Below, in pieces: positions 34,580 through 43,728 of a DNA stretch of 64,000 bases. Source of the stretch: CAYWWM01 sp965198025 (GTDB lineage Bacteria > Acidobacteriota > Terriglobia > 2-12-FULL-54-10); assembly GCA_965198025.1 (NCBI GenBank), contig OZ240237.1, positions 3,534,001 to 3,598,000 of the forward strand, given 5' to 3'. The translations under genes and the position numbers were made by a program. The notes under the pieces are model-generated. The model was not told the DNA's origin. It worked only from the letters and a program-made list of their open reading frames with translations, and searched no databases. The stretch's first letter is position 1; every line of letters begins with the position of its first letter.

Positions 34580-36277
34580 TCAATACATCTGGATCTTCAC
34601 CATCTTCGAAGGCGGACGGTACGCTGGAATCCAGACCGTGGGCCGCTCGGCGGTATCATCTACGGTCAGGTCGCGCACTTCGTACGGCAGCGGCATGAAG
34701 TACTCGGTCATCCTCTCGGTTTGCGTGTCGAACCGATAAATGCGGCTGCTGTTAAAGTCCGACGTCCAGACGAATCCGTTCCTGCCGTCCACCGCCGCGG
34801 AATACGGCGCCGGGAAGGGAGGACCGAACGGCCTGGAATCGGGAACCAATGCCCACTCCCTGGTCTCGCCGGTATTCGGATCGAAACTGCCGAGGCGGCC
34901 GGCCCAGTAGAGTCCGAGCCACTGGCGGTCCTGGTCGTCCATATCTCCGCGTCGCGGACCGGACTGCGGCGTCGGCGTCGAATAGTCCTCGAACGTCTCC
35001 GTCCGGGGATCAAACACTCGGAACTTGGCTTCGTCCCACACGTTGATGATCGAGCGGCCCTGCGAGTCCACTTCATGATCGTAGATACCGTCCACGGCCG
35101 GTAGCTGATACTTCTTGATCTCGCCGGTCCGGGTGTCCAGGCGTGAAAGTGTGCCTTCGTCGACGACGCTCCAGACACCGTCTTCCGGGTCCATCCCGAA
35201 CATACCGCCGCCGGACGGCCAGGAGGTGAACTGCTCGGTCTCGGGATCAAACCGCAGGGTCGCGCCTCCCATCCCGAACACCACCCGGTGTTCGGAGTCC
35301 CACATGATGTCGTGCGTGCCGCCTTCGCCCATGCCCCCGGCGGTTCTCTCACGGCCCTCGCGCTCCGGCATCTCGTAGCGATACTCGTTCACCTCGCCGG
35401 TTTTCTTATTCAGCCTGCCGAAAAACGGGGAGTAATGATCCGTATAGTAGGCGTAATTCTCGTCCATGATGATGTCATGGGGCCAGACGAATCGCGGGTC
35501 GCGGCGAATCGTGTAGATGTCGTGATGGCCGCCGCGTGGGATGTCATATTCGGTTACCACGATGCGGGTCGAGGCTTCGCCGGTCGGGCGCGGCCGCGGG
35601 CGGAATGGAATCTCGTCGGACGACCCGGGCCCGCGAATCTCGGCCAGGTAATCGGCGAGCGGCTCCATGTACCGCCGCTGGCCGTAGGCCTTGGTGCCGG
35701 GCTTTTCCATGGTTGTGCGCCGCCCCGCCATCCGCAGAACGGTCGCAAGCCATTCTTCCCGGGTCTTGGAGCTCTTGAGCACCCACTGCAGCGAGTGACA
35801 GTTGTCGCACTGAATGAACAGATGCTTCTGTTCGTCGGTGCCGGGCAGGGCCGCCACGATCTCCGACGGCGTTGCGGTTTCAATGGTTGGCTGCCGCGGC
35901 ATGATCGTCAAGTCCAGCTGCATTGTCTCTCCGGCGGCCAGCGTCACACCGTCGCGCGTGTGCGGCTCGAAATCCGGGAGCTGGATCGCCACGGAATACT
36001 CACCAGGCGCCACGTCCGACCACGCCGGGAACGAGTACTCGCCCCGGGCGTTGGTATAGACGCTCACGGTCATGTTGCTGTTGGCACGGTGCGCGCGCAC
36101 CGGGACCCACGCCACCGCCTCTCCGGCTGTAGACGTTACCCTGCCTTCGAGCAGCGACTGTCCCTGGGCGTAGGTCCGGCTGGACCCGATATAAAAATAG
36201 GCGGCTGCCAGCACCACCGTGAGCGCTGTTGCGGCGACGATTCCGAGACGGCGTCTCGCTGATATCGATTTCCTCAT
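34580..36277 (-). CDS. Secreted carboxypeptidase-regulatory domain / heme motif / streptogramin-lyase-like propeller protein (copy 1)
   Basis: A 565-aa envelope protein with three parts. An N-terminal membrane segment or signal (11-31) leads into a carboxypeptidase-regulatory-like fold (about 40-125: LLEGRVTSTAGEAVAWVPVR, TNARGEYSFPAW). A single heme-c site follows, C157-D-N-C160-H161, in a short cytochrome-like stretch. The rest (about 225-565) is a Vgb/SMP-30-like beta-propeller with repeats such as GRLNKKTGEVNEY, LRFDPETEQFTSW and GSFDPNTGETREW. Family members lack a proven function; a heme-linked sensing or oxidation role is inference. The start at 36277 has AGGAG upstream. Copies 2 and 3 are at 48122 and 58063. 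Confidence 0.8.
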   Translation of the reverse strand: MRKSISARRRLGIVAATALTVVLAAAYFYIGSSRTYAQGQSLLEGRVTSTAGEAVAWVPVRAHRANSNMTVSVYTNARGEYSFPAWSDVAPGEYSVAIQLPDFEPHTRDGVTLAAGETMQLDLTIMPRQPTIETATPSEIVAALPGTDEQKHLFIQCDNCHSLQWVLKSSKTREEWLATVLRMAGRRTTMEKPGTKAYGQRRYMEPLADYLAEIRGPGSSDEIPFRPRPRPTGEASTRIVVTEYDIPRGGHHDIYTIRRDPRFVWPHDIIMDENYAYYTDHYSPFFGRLNKKTGEVNEYRYEMPEREGRERTAGGMGEGGTHDIMWDSEHRVVFGMGGATLRFDPETEQFTSWPSGGGMFGMDPEDGVWSVVDEGTLSRLDTRTGEIKKYQLPAVDGIYDHEVDSQGRSIINVWDEAKFRVFDPRTETFEDYSTPTPQSGPRRGDMDDQDRQWLGLYWAGRLGSFDPNTGETREWALVPDSRPFGPPFPAPYSAAVDGRNGFVWTSDFNSSRIYRFDTQTERMTEYFMPLPYEVRDLTVDDTAERPTVWIPAYRPPSKMVKIQMY

Positions 36278-36350
36278 GTTTGTTCTCCTGACGTTTTCCA
36301 GTTTGCTTTCCGCCGAATATTTGGACTGCAACGAGCTTAATTCTGTTGAA

Positions 36351-36380
36351 ATTCTATGCTCAGCCGCTGACAAGGGTCAA
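36351..36380 (-). promoter_or_regulatory. Candidate promoter of heme-propeller copy 1
   Basis: Read on the minus strand: TTGACC (36380-36375), 18-base spacer, TAGAAT (36356-36351), about 74 bases before the ATG at 36277. The 18-base spacing matches the candidate promoters of the DUF5916 genes. Confidence 0.42.
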
Positions 36381-36504
36381 GCGCATTCGGCGCAAGGAAT
36401 TCGAGCCGCGAATTGGGGTTGCCGGCGCCGACTGCCGAAAACCATTCACTTGCAGAGCAGGTCACGCGGCTCGCCCATAGCGGGAGGCAGCCGAATCCGC
36501 ATGA

Positions 36505-37959
36505 TTACTCGGGAATCTTCCCCGAATACCCGAAAATCCGCTGCAGCCAGCGCACAAGGCTCTTGCTCGCTTTCTCCCGCCAGTAAAGGTCCGCGGCGTG
36601 CCGAGCGGCGAGCGCGAAGGTAGGATACGGATGGATGGTCGAGGAAATCTTCGGCAGCCGGATGCCGTGCTGCATCGCCAACGTATATTCGAGGATCATC
36701 TCTCCGGCGCGCGAACTCGCGATGTGAGCCCCCAGGACTCGTCCCTTCGGAGTGGCGATGATTTTCACCAGACCCTGCGTTTCGCCGTCGGTCAAGGCGC
36801 GGTCCTCGTGGTCAAGCGTGATGCGATGGACTTTCACGTCGCCGTGCTGCTGCCGCGCCTCTTCTTCCGTCTGGCCGACGCGGGCGGTTTCCGGTTCGGT
36901 GAAGGTTACCCACGGCACGGCCCGGTAGTCGAGCTTCAGCGGCACGTGCAGAATGGCGTTCGTGACGGCGATCTTGGCTTCGTACTCAGCCGTATGCGTG
37001 AACAAGAATCGTCCCGCCACGTCCCCGCAAGCGTAGATGTTGCTTGCGGTGGTGCGACAGCGGGCGTTGGTGCGAATGCCTTGGCGCTCGACGGCCACAC
37101 CTGCTTTCTCGAGGTCCAGCCCTTCCACATTCGCTCGGCGGCCAACGGCCACTAGCAGCGCGTCCCCGTCGACCGTATCCCGCTTCCCGCCATGCTCGAA
37201 TTCGAGCGTGTGCTCGGTCGTTGGACCGCCCTCGCCCAAGGCTGATTCCCGGACCGTGTCGCGAAGCACTTTCGCACCCACGACGACGCGGATGCCTTCC
37301 TGTTCGAACACGGACGTGATCAGGGTCGAGACGTCCGGGTCCTCACGGGGCAGGATGCGCGGAGCCATGTCAAGTAGCGTGACTTGGCTCCCGAGGCGCC
37401 GGAATGCCTGCGCCATTTCAACGCCGATGGGGCCGGCTCCCAGCACCAGCAGGTGATCCGGACGCTTTCGAATCTCAAAGAGGTTTTCGTTGGTGAAATA
37501 GCTCTTCAGTCCCTCGATCGGCGGTACGGCGGGACGCGACCCGGTGGCGATGACGAACTTTCGGCTCCCGAGCGTCTCCCCGTTCAAGGTGATCTCGCGG
37601 GGAGAAACGAAGCACGCTTCACCGAACCGGACTTCGACGCCGCGGGTGGCGAGGTGTTCCGGGCTGTCGTGAGGCTCGATGATACGGATCACACCCGCAA
37701 CCCGCTCCATCACGCGGGGAAAATCAACTTCCACCGATGGCACACTCAGCCCAAACTCGGTAGCCCGGCTCACCGCCGCGGCAACGTTGGCGGACCGGAT
37801 CAGCGTCTTGCTCGGAACGCAGCCGGTGTTCAGACAGTCGCCGCCCAGCCTGTGCCGTTCGACCAGCAGCGTCCGCGCTCCCAGCCCCGCCGACATCACA
37901 GCAGCGGTCAGCCCCGCCGACCCGCCGCCGATCACAATGAGGTCATAGTTGGCTGCCAT
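36505..37959 (-). CDS. MerA-like FAD-dependent pyridine nucleotide-disulfide oxidoreductase
   Basis: Class I flavoprotein disulfide reductase (484 aa): FAD motif YDLIVIGGGSAGLTAAVMSA, redox cysteines C42 and C47 (GGDCLNTGCVPSKT), NAD(P) motif LVLGAGPIGVEMAQAF, second FAD motif YACGDVAG, and a C-terminal dimer domain with HPYPTFA. It resembles MerA and dihydrolipoyl dehydrogenases, but the N-terminal metal-binding domain and the C-terminal vicinal cysteines of mercuric reductase are missing, so mercury reduction is unlikely. The physiological disulfide substrate is unknown. It is monocistronic. Confidence 0.85.
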   Translation of the reverse strand: MAANYDLIVIGGGSAGLTAAVMSAGLGARTLLVERHRLGGDCLNTGCVPSKTLIRSANVAAAVSRATEFGLSVPSVEVDFPRVMERVAGVIRIIEPHDSPEHLATRGVEVRFGEACFVSPREITLNGETLGSRKFVIATGSRPAVPPIEGLKSYFTNENLFEIRKRPDHLLVLGAGPIGVEMAQAFRRLGSQVTLLDMAPRILPREDPDVSTLITSVFEQEGIRVVVGAKVLRDTVRESALGEGGPTTEHTLEFEHGGKRDTVDGDALLVAVGRRANVEGLDLEKAGVAVERQGIRTNARCRTTASNIYACGDVAGRFLFTHTAEYEAKIAVTNAILHVPLKLDYRAVPWVTFTEPETARVGQTEEEARQQHGDVKVHRITLDHEDRALTDGETQGLVKIIATPKGRVLGAHIASSRAGEMILEYTLAMQHGIRLPKISSTIHPYPTFALAARHAADLYWREKASKSLVRWLQRIFGYSGKIPE

Positions 37960-38040
37960 GATAAGAGTGAATCGTGAGTGCTGAGTCGTGAGTGGGGAGC
38001 TTGAGTCGTGAGCGAGAACCCTCTACTCACCCTTCGCCGC

Positions 38041-38667
38041 TCACTGCCGACCTGTCAGCGCCACATAACCCGTCCCGGCACGGAAGCTGTCAATCGAGAA
38101 TGGCAACGGGAAGGCACGATTGATGGCGGCGTTCGGATAGCTGGGCCGGACGTACTGCTCGATCATGAAGTCTATCACCATCTGGGGCAGCTCCACGCCG
38201 TCGAGCAGCACGCGCTCGAGCCGGAACTCGCCCGTCCCGTCCGTGCCCCAGGCCGAGCCTTCCACCCCAACCGTGTGCACGCCGCGCAGGAAGTAATCGG
38301 CGATGGGATGGGGCGGCGTCTGCAGCCCTTCCTTCAGTCGGTCGAAGTCCACCAGGGTCGTGCCGCTGACGCGGCCCGGCTGGAACTGCAAGCTCACACC
38401 CGAGACCCCCGCAGGGATGGCGTAAGCCAGATCGTAGGCCAAGTAGGAATTCGCTTCGTGTTCACTAATCTGCACCGTCCCGAAGGAGCCGCCGGTTTCG
38501 TGAGCTTCTCGGATTCGGTCGAGTTTTCGGGCGGCGGATTCCGAGGCTGCCGGAGTGACGGTTTCGGGAACGGGCGTTTTCGCCCAGGCCCAGGTGGCCA
38601 CGCAGGCAACAGCCGCCGCAAGAAACAGGATGCCACTCGAAAGCGATCTAGCGGCGGTTCTTGACAT
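38041..38667 (-). CDS. Exported protein of unknown function
   Basis: Not assigned. A 208-aa protein with a signal peptide or anchor (about 8-29, hydrophobic, ending WAWA). The body contains VQISEHEANSYLAYDL, SGVSLQFQPGRVSGTTLVDF and LERVLLDGVELPQMVIDFMI, a pattern that resembles lipid-binding tubular or LmeA-like folds with an amphipathic strand after 'l..s..Ea'. That comparison is tentative. It lies between the MerA-like gene and lepB on the same strand; the 84-base gap to lepB means linkage is uncertain. Confidence 0.6.
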   Translation of the reverse strand: MSRTAARSLSSGILFLAAAVACVATWAWAKTPVPETVTPAASESAARKLDRIREAHETGGSFGTVQISEHEANSYLAYDLAYAIPAGVSGVSLQFQPGRVSGTTLVDFDRLKEGLQTPPHPIADYFLRGVHTVGVEGSAWGTDGTGEFRLERVLLDGVELPQMVIDFMIEQYVRPSYPNAAINRAFPLPFSIDSFRAGTGYVALTGRQ

Positions 38668-38751
38668 AGTCTCCTCCGCTCCGACGGCCTGCGGCTGATC
38701 CCTTGGCTCCGCTCGGGCCGGATTCGCGCGGCCGGGGTAAGCCCGTTGGCG

Positions 38752-39543
38752 CTATCGAACTAGGTTGAACAGCCGGCTCCAGCGGGTCTTTTGGGGGAAC
38801 TGGGTAAAAATCTCCAACAACCGCAAGGCGTAGTCGCCGACGCCGGTGCGGCGATACTCTTCGCTCGACGTTTCAAACGACCAATAGATCACCAGCGGAT
38901 TTCCAACGATGTTCTCGCGCGGCACAAAGCCCCAGTAGCGGCTGTCGGAGCTGAAGTCCCGATTGTCACCCATGACGAAATACTGGCCGGGAGGCACCAC
39001 CAGCTCGTCGCCGTCCAGGACGTCGGGCAGTTCGTCGGCCCACTCCGGAAAGGCCGTCGGTGACGGCAGCGTCGGGAAGTTGTCCCGATAATCCTGCAGT
39101 CGCAGGCTCTTGTGTACCGCATGCGGCTCGTCGAGCGCCACTCCATTGCGATAGAGGGTCTTGTCTTCCAGCCGGATGCGGTCCCCCGGGATTCCGATCA
39201 CTCGCTTGACGAAATACGTTCCCGGATCGAGTGGGTATCGGAAGACGATGATGTGATCCCGCTCGACCGGCACATAGGGGAGCATGCGGGCCAGGAAGGA
39301 TGGCGCATAGCTCACCTTGTCCACCATCAGGTGGTCGCCGATCAGCAGCGTGTCCTCCATCGAACTCGATGGAATCTTGAAGGCCTGGATCAGGAATGTG
39401 GTACCGAAGAGGGCGAGGATCACGGTCACCACCAGCGACTCCAGGTACTCGCGGGAGGTCGACTTCTGGATCCGGGGCTCGGAAACGGGCTCCTGTTTCG
39501 CCGGGGTCTCGGGCCTAGCTTCTTTCGCGATCTGCGTGGCCAA
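38752..39543 (-). CDS. lepB: Signal peptidase I
   Basis: Inner-membrane serine protease that removes signal peptides from exported proteins. In the 263 aa: one membrane segment (about 35-55), box B IPSSSMEDTLLIGDHLMVDK with the nucleophile S61, box D YFVKRVIGIPGDRI with the general base K113, and box E MGDNRDFSSDSRYWGFV. The cytoplasmic N-terminal 30 residues are charged and variable. Its start lies inside the 3' end of rnc (29-base overlap), so it is probably translated by coupling. Confidence 0.93.
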   Translation of the reverse strand: MATQIAKEARPETPAKQEPVSEPRIQKSTSREYLESLVVTVILALFGTTFLIQAFKIPSSSMEDTLLIGDHLMVDKVSYAPSFLARMLPYVPVERDHIIVFRYPLDPGTYFVKRVIGIPGDRIRLEDKTLYRNGVALDEPHAVHKSLRLQDYRDNFPTLPSPTAFPEWADELPDVLDGDELVVPPGQYFVMGDNRDFSSDSRYWGFVPRENIVGNPLVIYWSFETSSEEYRRTGVGDYALRLLEIFTQFPQKTRWSRLFNLVR

Positions 39544-40252
39544 TCGGAATCTCCCTCAGTTTCGCCAATGCGATCTGAGCGGCCGCCTGCTGGGCCGCCT
39601 TCTTGCTGTCTCCGTCCGCCTGGGCGAGCTCTTCGCCCCGCAGGCGGATTTGGACCGTAAATATCTTATGATGCTCCGGACCGCGCTCGCGCACCACAAT
39701 ATAACGCGGTGGCGGGTTGCGGCGTCCCTGCAAGAATTCCTGCAACTTGGATTTGTAGTCCACCGTCTGCGTGGGGTCCCACGCAACCGAGTCCAGAACA
39801 TAGCGGAGGACGAACACCCGGACCGCCTCGAGGCCCCCGTCCAGATAGATAGCCGCCATCAGAGCTTCGAGCGCGTCCACGAGCAGCGTCTTCTTCGTCC
39901 GCCCGCCGCTTTGTTCTTCTCCCTTTCCCAGCAGCAGGAACCGCCCCAGCGCGATTTGTTGAGCGACCGAGTGTAAGTGCGCGGTGCTGACCAGGTGTGC
40001 CTTGAGCTTCGAAAGCCTGCCCTCCGCCCACTCCGGAAAGCGCTCCACCAGGGCTTCGCTGATCAGAAAACCCAGAACGGCGTCCCCCAGAAACTCCATC
40101 TGCTCGTTCGGGAGTGTACCGTTTGTGCCGGAAGATTCCCGGGCGTGCGACCGGTGCGTCAGCGCCCGCACGGGCAGCGCGGGGTCCCGGAAGGAATACC
40201 CGATTGCCTGTTCGAGTTCGGCGCTTTCCGCCGGGGTCATACTGGAAGGCAT
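39515..40252 (-). CDS. rnc: Ribonuclease III
   Basis: Double-strand-specific endoribonuclease for rRNA maturation and mRNA processing. In the 245 aa: the catalytic signature NEQMEFLGDAVLGFLISEAL with the metal-binding acids, a second acidic cluster (LVDALEALMAAIYLDGG), and a C-terminal dsRNA-binding domain (DYKSKLQEFLQGRRNPPPRY to the end, with GDSKKAAQQAAAQIAL). The ATG at 40252 was chosen; 40240 is also possible, and neither has a clear ribosome-binding site. It overlaps lepB by 29 bases. The era gene, often nearby, is not present. Confidence 0.94.
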   Translation of the reverse strand: MPSSMTPAESAELEQAIGYSFRDPALPVRALTHRSHARESSGTNGTLPNEQMEFLGDAVLGFLISEALVERFPEWAEGRLSKLKAHLVSTAHLHSVAQQIALGRFLLLGKGEEQSGGRTKKTLLVDALEALMAAIYLDGGLEAVRVFVLRYVLDSVAWDPTQTVDYKSKLQEFLQGRRNPPPRYIVVRERGPEHHKIFTVQIRLRGEELAQADGDSKKAAQQAAAQIALAKLREIPIGHADRERS

Positions 40253-40306
40253 CGCTACAGTTCGTAAGGGCAAGGCTCCGACCCGGAGATAGCTGATTCG
40301 GCCATT

Positions 40307-41194
40307 TTATTGCGCGGGCGGGTACGGCATCTGGCCCCCGGCGCCCGGAATTGCTGAAGCCTCCTGGGATTTCAAAACGAAGTCCCTTGCCTCCGCAACG
40401 AGGTCTCTGGTCTGTCCGGGCGAGCCGACCTTGACGCCGCCGACTGCATCCGCGCGCTCCAGGGCTTCCAAAGCCTGATCGTACTTATTCTGGAAGGAAT
40501 AGCTGAGCCCCAGGCGATAGAACGTAACCGGGTCGGGAGCCGAGGCCAGTTCAGTAGACAGTTTGAACTCCGATTCCGCCCCAAAGAAGTCTCCTTGGAT
40601 CAAGTTCACCATGCCCAGAGACGCGTGGGCGGTCGCCGCTGACTCCCGCCTGGTCTGTTCCCACTGGACCGGCGTCACACCAACCGGTTGCGGCATGCGG
40701 GGCAGAAGGTCCAGAATCCGCCGGGAATATTCCTCGGCCTGGGTCAGGTTTTCTTCGCTTTCGGGATCGTTCCTGCTGGTTCGTTCCGGGATCGCAGAAG
40801 CCAGGATCAAAAGCGCCACCAGGTTGTCTTCGTTTTCGCCGAGCGTCAGCTCTCCGTAGGTCAGCACGGCCGAGAAGTCGTTCTTAATCTGGAACGCCTG
40901 CGTCGCTGCCTGAAACGCATACTCGCGCAACTCCGAGTCCGGGTAATGGAGCAGGAAATCGTCAATGAGCTGGATCTGGGCATCCGGGTCGGTTTCCCGC
41001 ATGAAGCGCTGGTACTCAGTAAACTCTTCCTCCGTCTGGGCCCTCGGTTGGCGAGGACTCGCGGCGGGGCCCGAATCCTCGGCGGTGGCCGGCGGGGCGG
41101 GCGAATCCTGCGTCCATGCCCGTGCAGATCCTTCGCCCAGAAGGATCCACGCTGCCACGAAAGTCATAACGATTCTTAGACTGGGTTTGTGCAT
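40307..41194 (-). CDS. Exported TPR-repeat protein
   Basis: A 295-aa protein with a signal peptide (MHKPSLRIVMTFVAAWILLG...) and a linker rich in P, A and S, then helical repeats: an outer-membrane-lipoprotein-like tetratricopeptide array including YAFQAATQAFQIKNDFSAVL, ASLGMVNLIQGDFFGAESEF and YRLGLSYSFQNKYDQALEAL. Such arrays bind other proteins; the partner is unknown. The start at 41194 gives the signal peptide directly. It is 48 bases downstream of another TPR gene on the same strand, so the two form a likely operon. Confidence 0.72.
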   Translation of the reverse strand: MHKPSLRIVMTFVAAWILLGEGSARAWTQDSPAPPATAEDSGPAASPRQPRAQTEEEFTEYQRFMRETDPDAQIQLIDDFLLHYPDSELREYAFQAATQAFQIKNDFSAVLTYGELTLGENEDNLVALLILASAIPERTSRNDPESEENLTQAEEYSRRILDLLPRMPQPVGVTPVQWEQTRRESAATAHASLGMVNLIQGDFFGAESEFKLSTELASAPDPVTFYRLGLSYSFQNKYDQALEALERADAVGGVKVGSPGQTRDLVAEARDFVLKSQEASAIPGAGGQMPYPPAQ

Positions 41195-41242
41195 AAGTCC
41201 CTTTTCCCCGATACCGAATTGTTTTCCCATCGCGGTAAGTCG

Positions 41243-42844
41243 TTACGGCCGGACTCCCAGCGGTACACCCTGCCGGGGCTTTTCCTCCGGCGCCGGTCGG
41301 CTGACCGGCGAGGCGAAGCCTTCCCGGACGCCCTTCTCGGCGGCCTCCCGCGTATCAGGCGAGGAGTCGCCTGCCGCCAGAGCCGCTTGGTAAGCCCGCA
41401 CGGCGGCCGGGCGGTTTCCTTCCAGGTCGAGCAGGCGTCCGAGATAGATGTGCGACCACGCCTTGGTCCGCGCGTCGGTAGCGAGCGACGCCGCCTGCGT
41501 GAAGTACTCCTTGGCCCGCTCGGGCTGTTTCTGCTGCGTCGCGACAATCGCTAGCCCGTAGAGGACTCGGGGCTGCGGTCCAAACTGCTCGAGCGCCGCG
41601 TCGAAAATCTGAAGCGCTTGTTCGTACTCGCCCTGGGCGATGCTGGCGTCGCCCCGCAGGGTCATCTCTTCGAGCGAGTTCCACGCCGCTTCGCGCAAGC
41701 GGGTCGGTTGCGCCCGGAATTGCACGTCGGCAAGCCGGTTCTCCTCGTCCCGCACTGAGATGCCGTCCACCATTTCGGAATAATACTCGTCCATCCCGAC
41801 CGGTTGTTGCTCGAACCTCTCCATCGCTTCGAAGAAGTAATCGGTCAGATAGAACCCTTCCGCAACGGCCTCGTGCGCAAGTTGCTGTTTTGCTTGGGCG
41901 TCGCCCGGTGAGCGCCGTGCCTGGATCGCCTGGATCAGCGATTCGGTCAGCAGTAGGCTAAAGTCCCCTCGAAAGGCCGCGTCCAGGCCCGGTAGCCGCT
42001 GGGTGATTCGGTGCAGATCGGATTTCGAATTCACCACCTGCGCGTGTCGGTAGGGAAACAGGTCCATCAGGTAATGCAGCCACCCGTGCCGGATGTCGGC
42101 TTCGGTCGATTCGCTCGATGGCCCCACCACTAGGTAGTAATCGTTTCCGTAGCTGCGCGCGTTGGTTTGGTTGGGTGCGCCGAGCGGGCTGCCGTAGATA
42201 GCAAACCCGCGCTGCGATGTGGACGGCGTGGCTATGCGCAGGTACGCGTTGGTTTCGAGAATCACCTGCGCCAGGATCCTCCGATAGCCGTCGGCCTCCT
42301 GCTCCATCGCCGGAAAGTATTTCTGCCACAACCCTGCAATATCGGCCTCGCGATAGAACGCCGCGAGCAAGGGAGCCATGTCGCGCAGGTCCCACACTTC
42401 AAGCGGCATGTTCACCGGGTTCTGTGCCGTCAGCGCCAGCTCCGGCGGGGGCGTCAGGAACAGTGCCAGCGAAATATACTGGCTCAGGTTCTGGTCCGGG
42501 TCGCGGAGTTCGTGGCTGCGGTAGAACTCCTGCAAATCCGCCAGCACCGGAATCTCTCGCTGGGCCAGTTCCTCGCGCAAGGCGGCCCGCAGCGGCGCCA
42601 GTTCGGGCTGCTCCATCCCGTTGTCGAAACCGACTAGATTAATGGCCGCCAGCACGGTAAAGAGCTGCGGGCTTGGCTCCGCGAATATGCTCTGGATGTC
42701 GAGTCCCTGGTTCGGGGGAAGTGTCTGGACCTGGCTCGGGGCAGGGCTCGGCTCAGGCCCCGGCTCTTGCGCCCGCAGACCGTTCTTTCCCCCCAACAGG
42801 AGGCATCCTATCACCAAAATCCCTACGGAAGTAGTGACTCGCAA
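41243..42844 (-). CDS. Exported protein with C-terminal TPR repeats
   Basis: A 533-aa exported protein (signal peptide about 1-25). The N-terminal 350 residues form a helical domain of unknown type, including FTVLAAINLVGFDNGMEQPE and HGWLHYLMDLFPY; I see no HExxH or other protease motif. The C-terminal part is TPR: ASIAQGEYEQALQIFDAALE, LYGLAIVATQQKQPERAKEY and YLGRLLDLEGNRPAAVRAYQ. The final 30 residues are rich in P and G. It lies directly upstream of the TPR gene at 40307, and the pair may form a periplasmic scaffold (inference). Confidence 0.7.
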   Translation of the reverse strand: MRVTTSVGILVIGCLLLGGKNGLRAQEPGPEPSPAPSQVQTLPPNQGLDIQSIFAEPSPQLFTVLAAINLVGFDNGMEQPELAPLRAALREELAQREIPVLADLQEFYRSHELRDPDQNLSQYISLALFLTPPPELALTAQNPVNMPLEVWDLRDMAPLLAAFYREADIAGLWQKYFPAMEQEADGYRRILAQVILETNAYLRIATPSTSQRGFAIYGSPLGAPNQTNARSYGNDYYLVVGPSSESTEADIRHGWLHYLMDLFPYRHAQVVNSKSDLHRITQRLPGLDAAFRGDFSLLLTESLIQAIQARRSPGDAQAKQQLAHEAVAEGFYLTDYFFEAMERFEQQPVGMDEYYSEMVDGISVRDEENRLADVQFRAQPTRLREAAWNSLEEMTLRGDASIAQGEYEQALQIFDAALEQFGPQPRVLYGLAIVATQQKQPERAKEYFTQAASLATDARTKAWSHIYLGRLLDLEGNRPAAVRAYQAALAAGDSSPDTREAAEKGVREGFASPVSRPAPEEKPRQGVPLGVRP

Positions 42845-43055
42845 TGGTCCTCGTAGCGTTTGGGCTGGCAGCGTTCCAGGCCGATTCTGATCTGTTTCAG
42901 TCTATGGAATTTTGCCGGTCCCGTCAACTGAACCCGGCGCTCGGTTTCCCGGTGCTCGGTCTCCCGGTTCACGACCCCGATGACTCTCTGCACCACAAGC
43001 CGCATGCTGGAAGCGCTTGCTGGTTTCAGAATCAGCAAACGTGCCGACCCGACTC

Positions 43056-43078
43056 ACCCGTCCGGACGGGTGTATAAT
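43056..43078 (+). promoter_or_regulatory. Candidate promoter with palindromic operator before the VOC gene
   Basis: A perfect 16-bp palindrome ACCCGTCCGGACGGGT (43056-43071) sits immediately before a perfect -10 box TATAAT (43073-43078), 52 bases from the ATG at 43131. No -35 consensus is visible. A repressor or activator dimer bound here would control entry of RNA polymerase. Confidence 0.45.
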
Positions 43079-43130
43079 CGCCCCTGCTCCGCATCAATTC
43101 TGATTCGTCTGAACACGAAAAGGAGGCCGT

Positions 43131-43601
43131 ATGGAAGCCAAGATTTCAAAACTGGTGAGCCGCTTCGAGCGGGGTACACTCACGCGCCGGGAGTTGATCC
43201 AGGGTCTCGCCATGCTGACCGCGGCGGGCGCCGCATCCCGTGCCCAAGCCCAGAACGCCGGCATTCAGGTGGCGAGTATCGATCACGTCAGCATTCAAGT
43301 CAGTGATCTGCCGCGCTCCATTGAGTTCTATCAGAGGATGTTCGAGATGCCGATTACGAGTGAGAACAGGCCGGAACAGATCGTGCGCCTGGGGACTGGA
43401 AGGACCATGGTCTCGCTGCATCACAAGGCCCCTACCGGCCTGGTGGATCACTTCGCGATCGGCATCGAAAACTTCGACGAGGATCGCGTGGCAGGGATAC
43501 TGCGGGCGCGCGGCGCGAATCCCCAACGGAACATTGATGCGGGCTTTCACATCACGGACCCGGAGGGAATCCTCGTCCAGGTTGTGCCAGTCCGACCCTG
43601 A
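43131..43601 (+). CDS. Exported VOC-family (glyoxalase/dioxygenase-like) protein with Tat-type signal
   Basis: A 156-aa protein whose mature part is a single vicinal-oxygen-chelate module pair: IDHVSIQVSDLPRSIEFYQR, VSLHHKAPTGLVDHFAIGI and TDPEGILVQVV. Likely metal ligands H52, H107 and E145 are in the expected places. The N-terminus has twin arginines R19-R20 followed by a hydrophobic run (ELIQGLAMLTAAGAASRAQA), so it is probably exported folded by the Tat system, which suits a metalloprotein. Its substrate is unknown. AAGGAGG precedes the start; a candidate promoter-operator is at 43056. Confidence 0.8.
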   Translation: MEAKISKLVSRFERGTLTRRELIQGLAMLTAAGAASRAQAQNAGIQVASIDHVSIQVSDLPRSIEFYQRMFEMPITSENRPEQIVRLGTGRTMVSLHHKAPTGLVDHFAIGIENFDEDRVAGILRARGANPQRNIDAGFHITDPEGILVQVVPVRP

Positions 43602-43728
43602 GAGCTCCGCCGGCCGGCTGGCTCTCCCGAGACCAAGCCTACTTGCCAGCCACCGGGATCGCTCAAGCAGGTTGGATGCATTGGAGTGCGACGTCTGTTT
43701 TGCCCGGACTCAGAGCGATCTAGCTCGA

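Noticed and set aside
34580..36277. Virginiamycin B lyase (antibiotic resistance)
   Set aside because: Only the propeller fold is shared; the fused heme motif and regulatory-like fold indicate another role.
36505..37959. True mercuric reductase
   Set aside because: C-terminal cysteine pair and N-terminal metal-binding domain are absent and there are no mer genes nearby.
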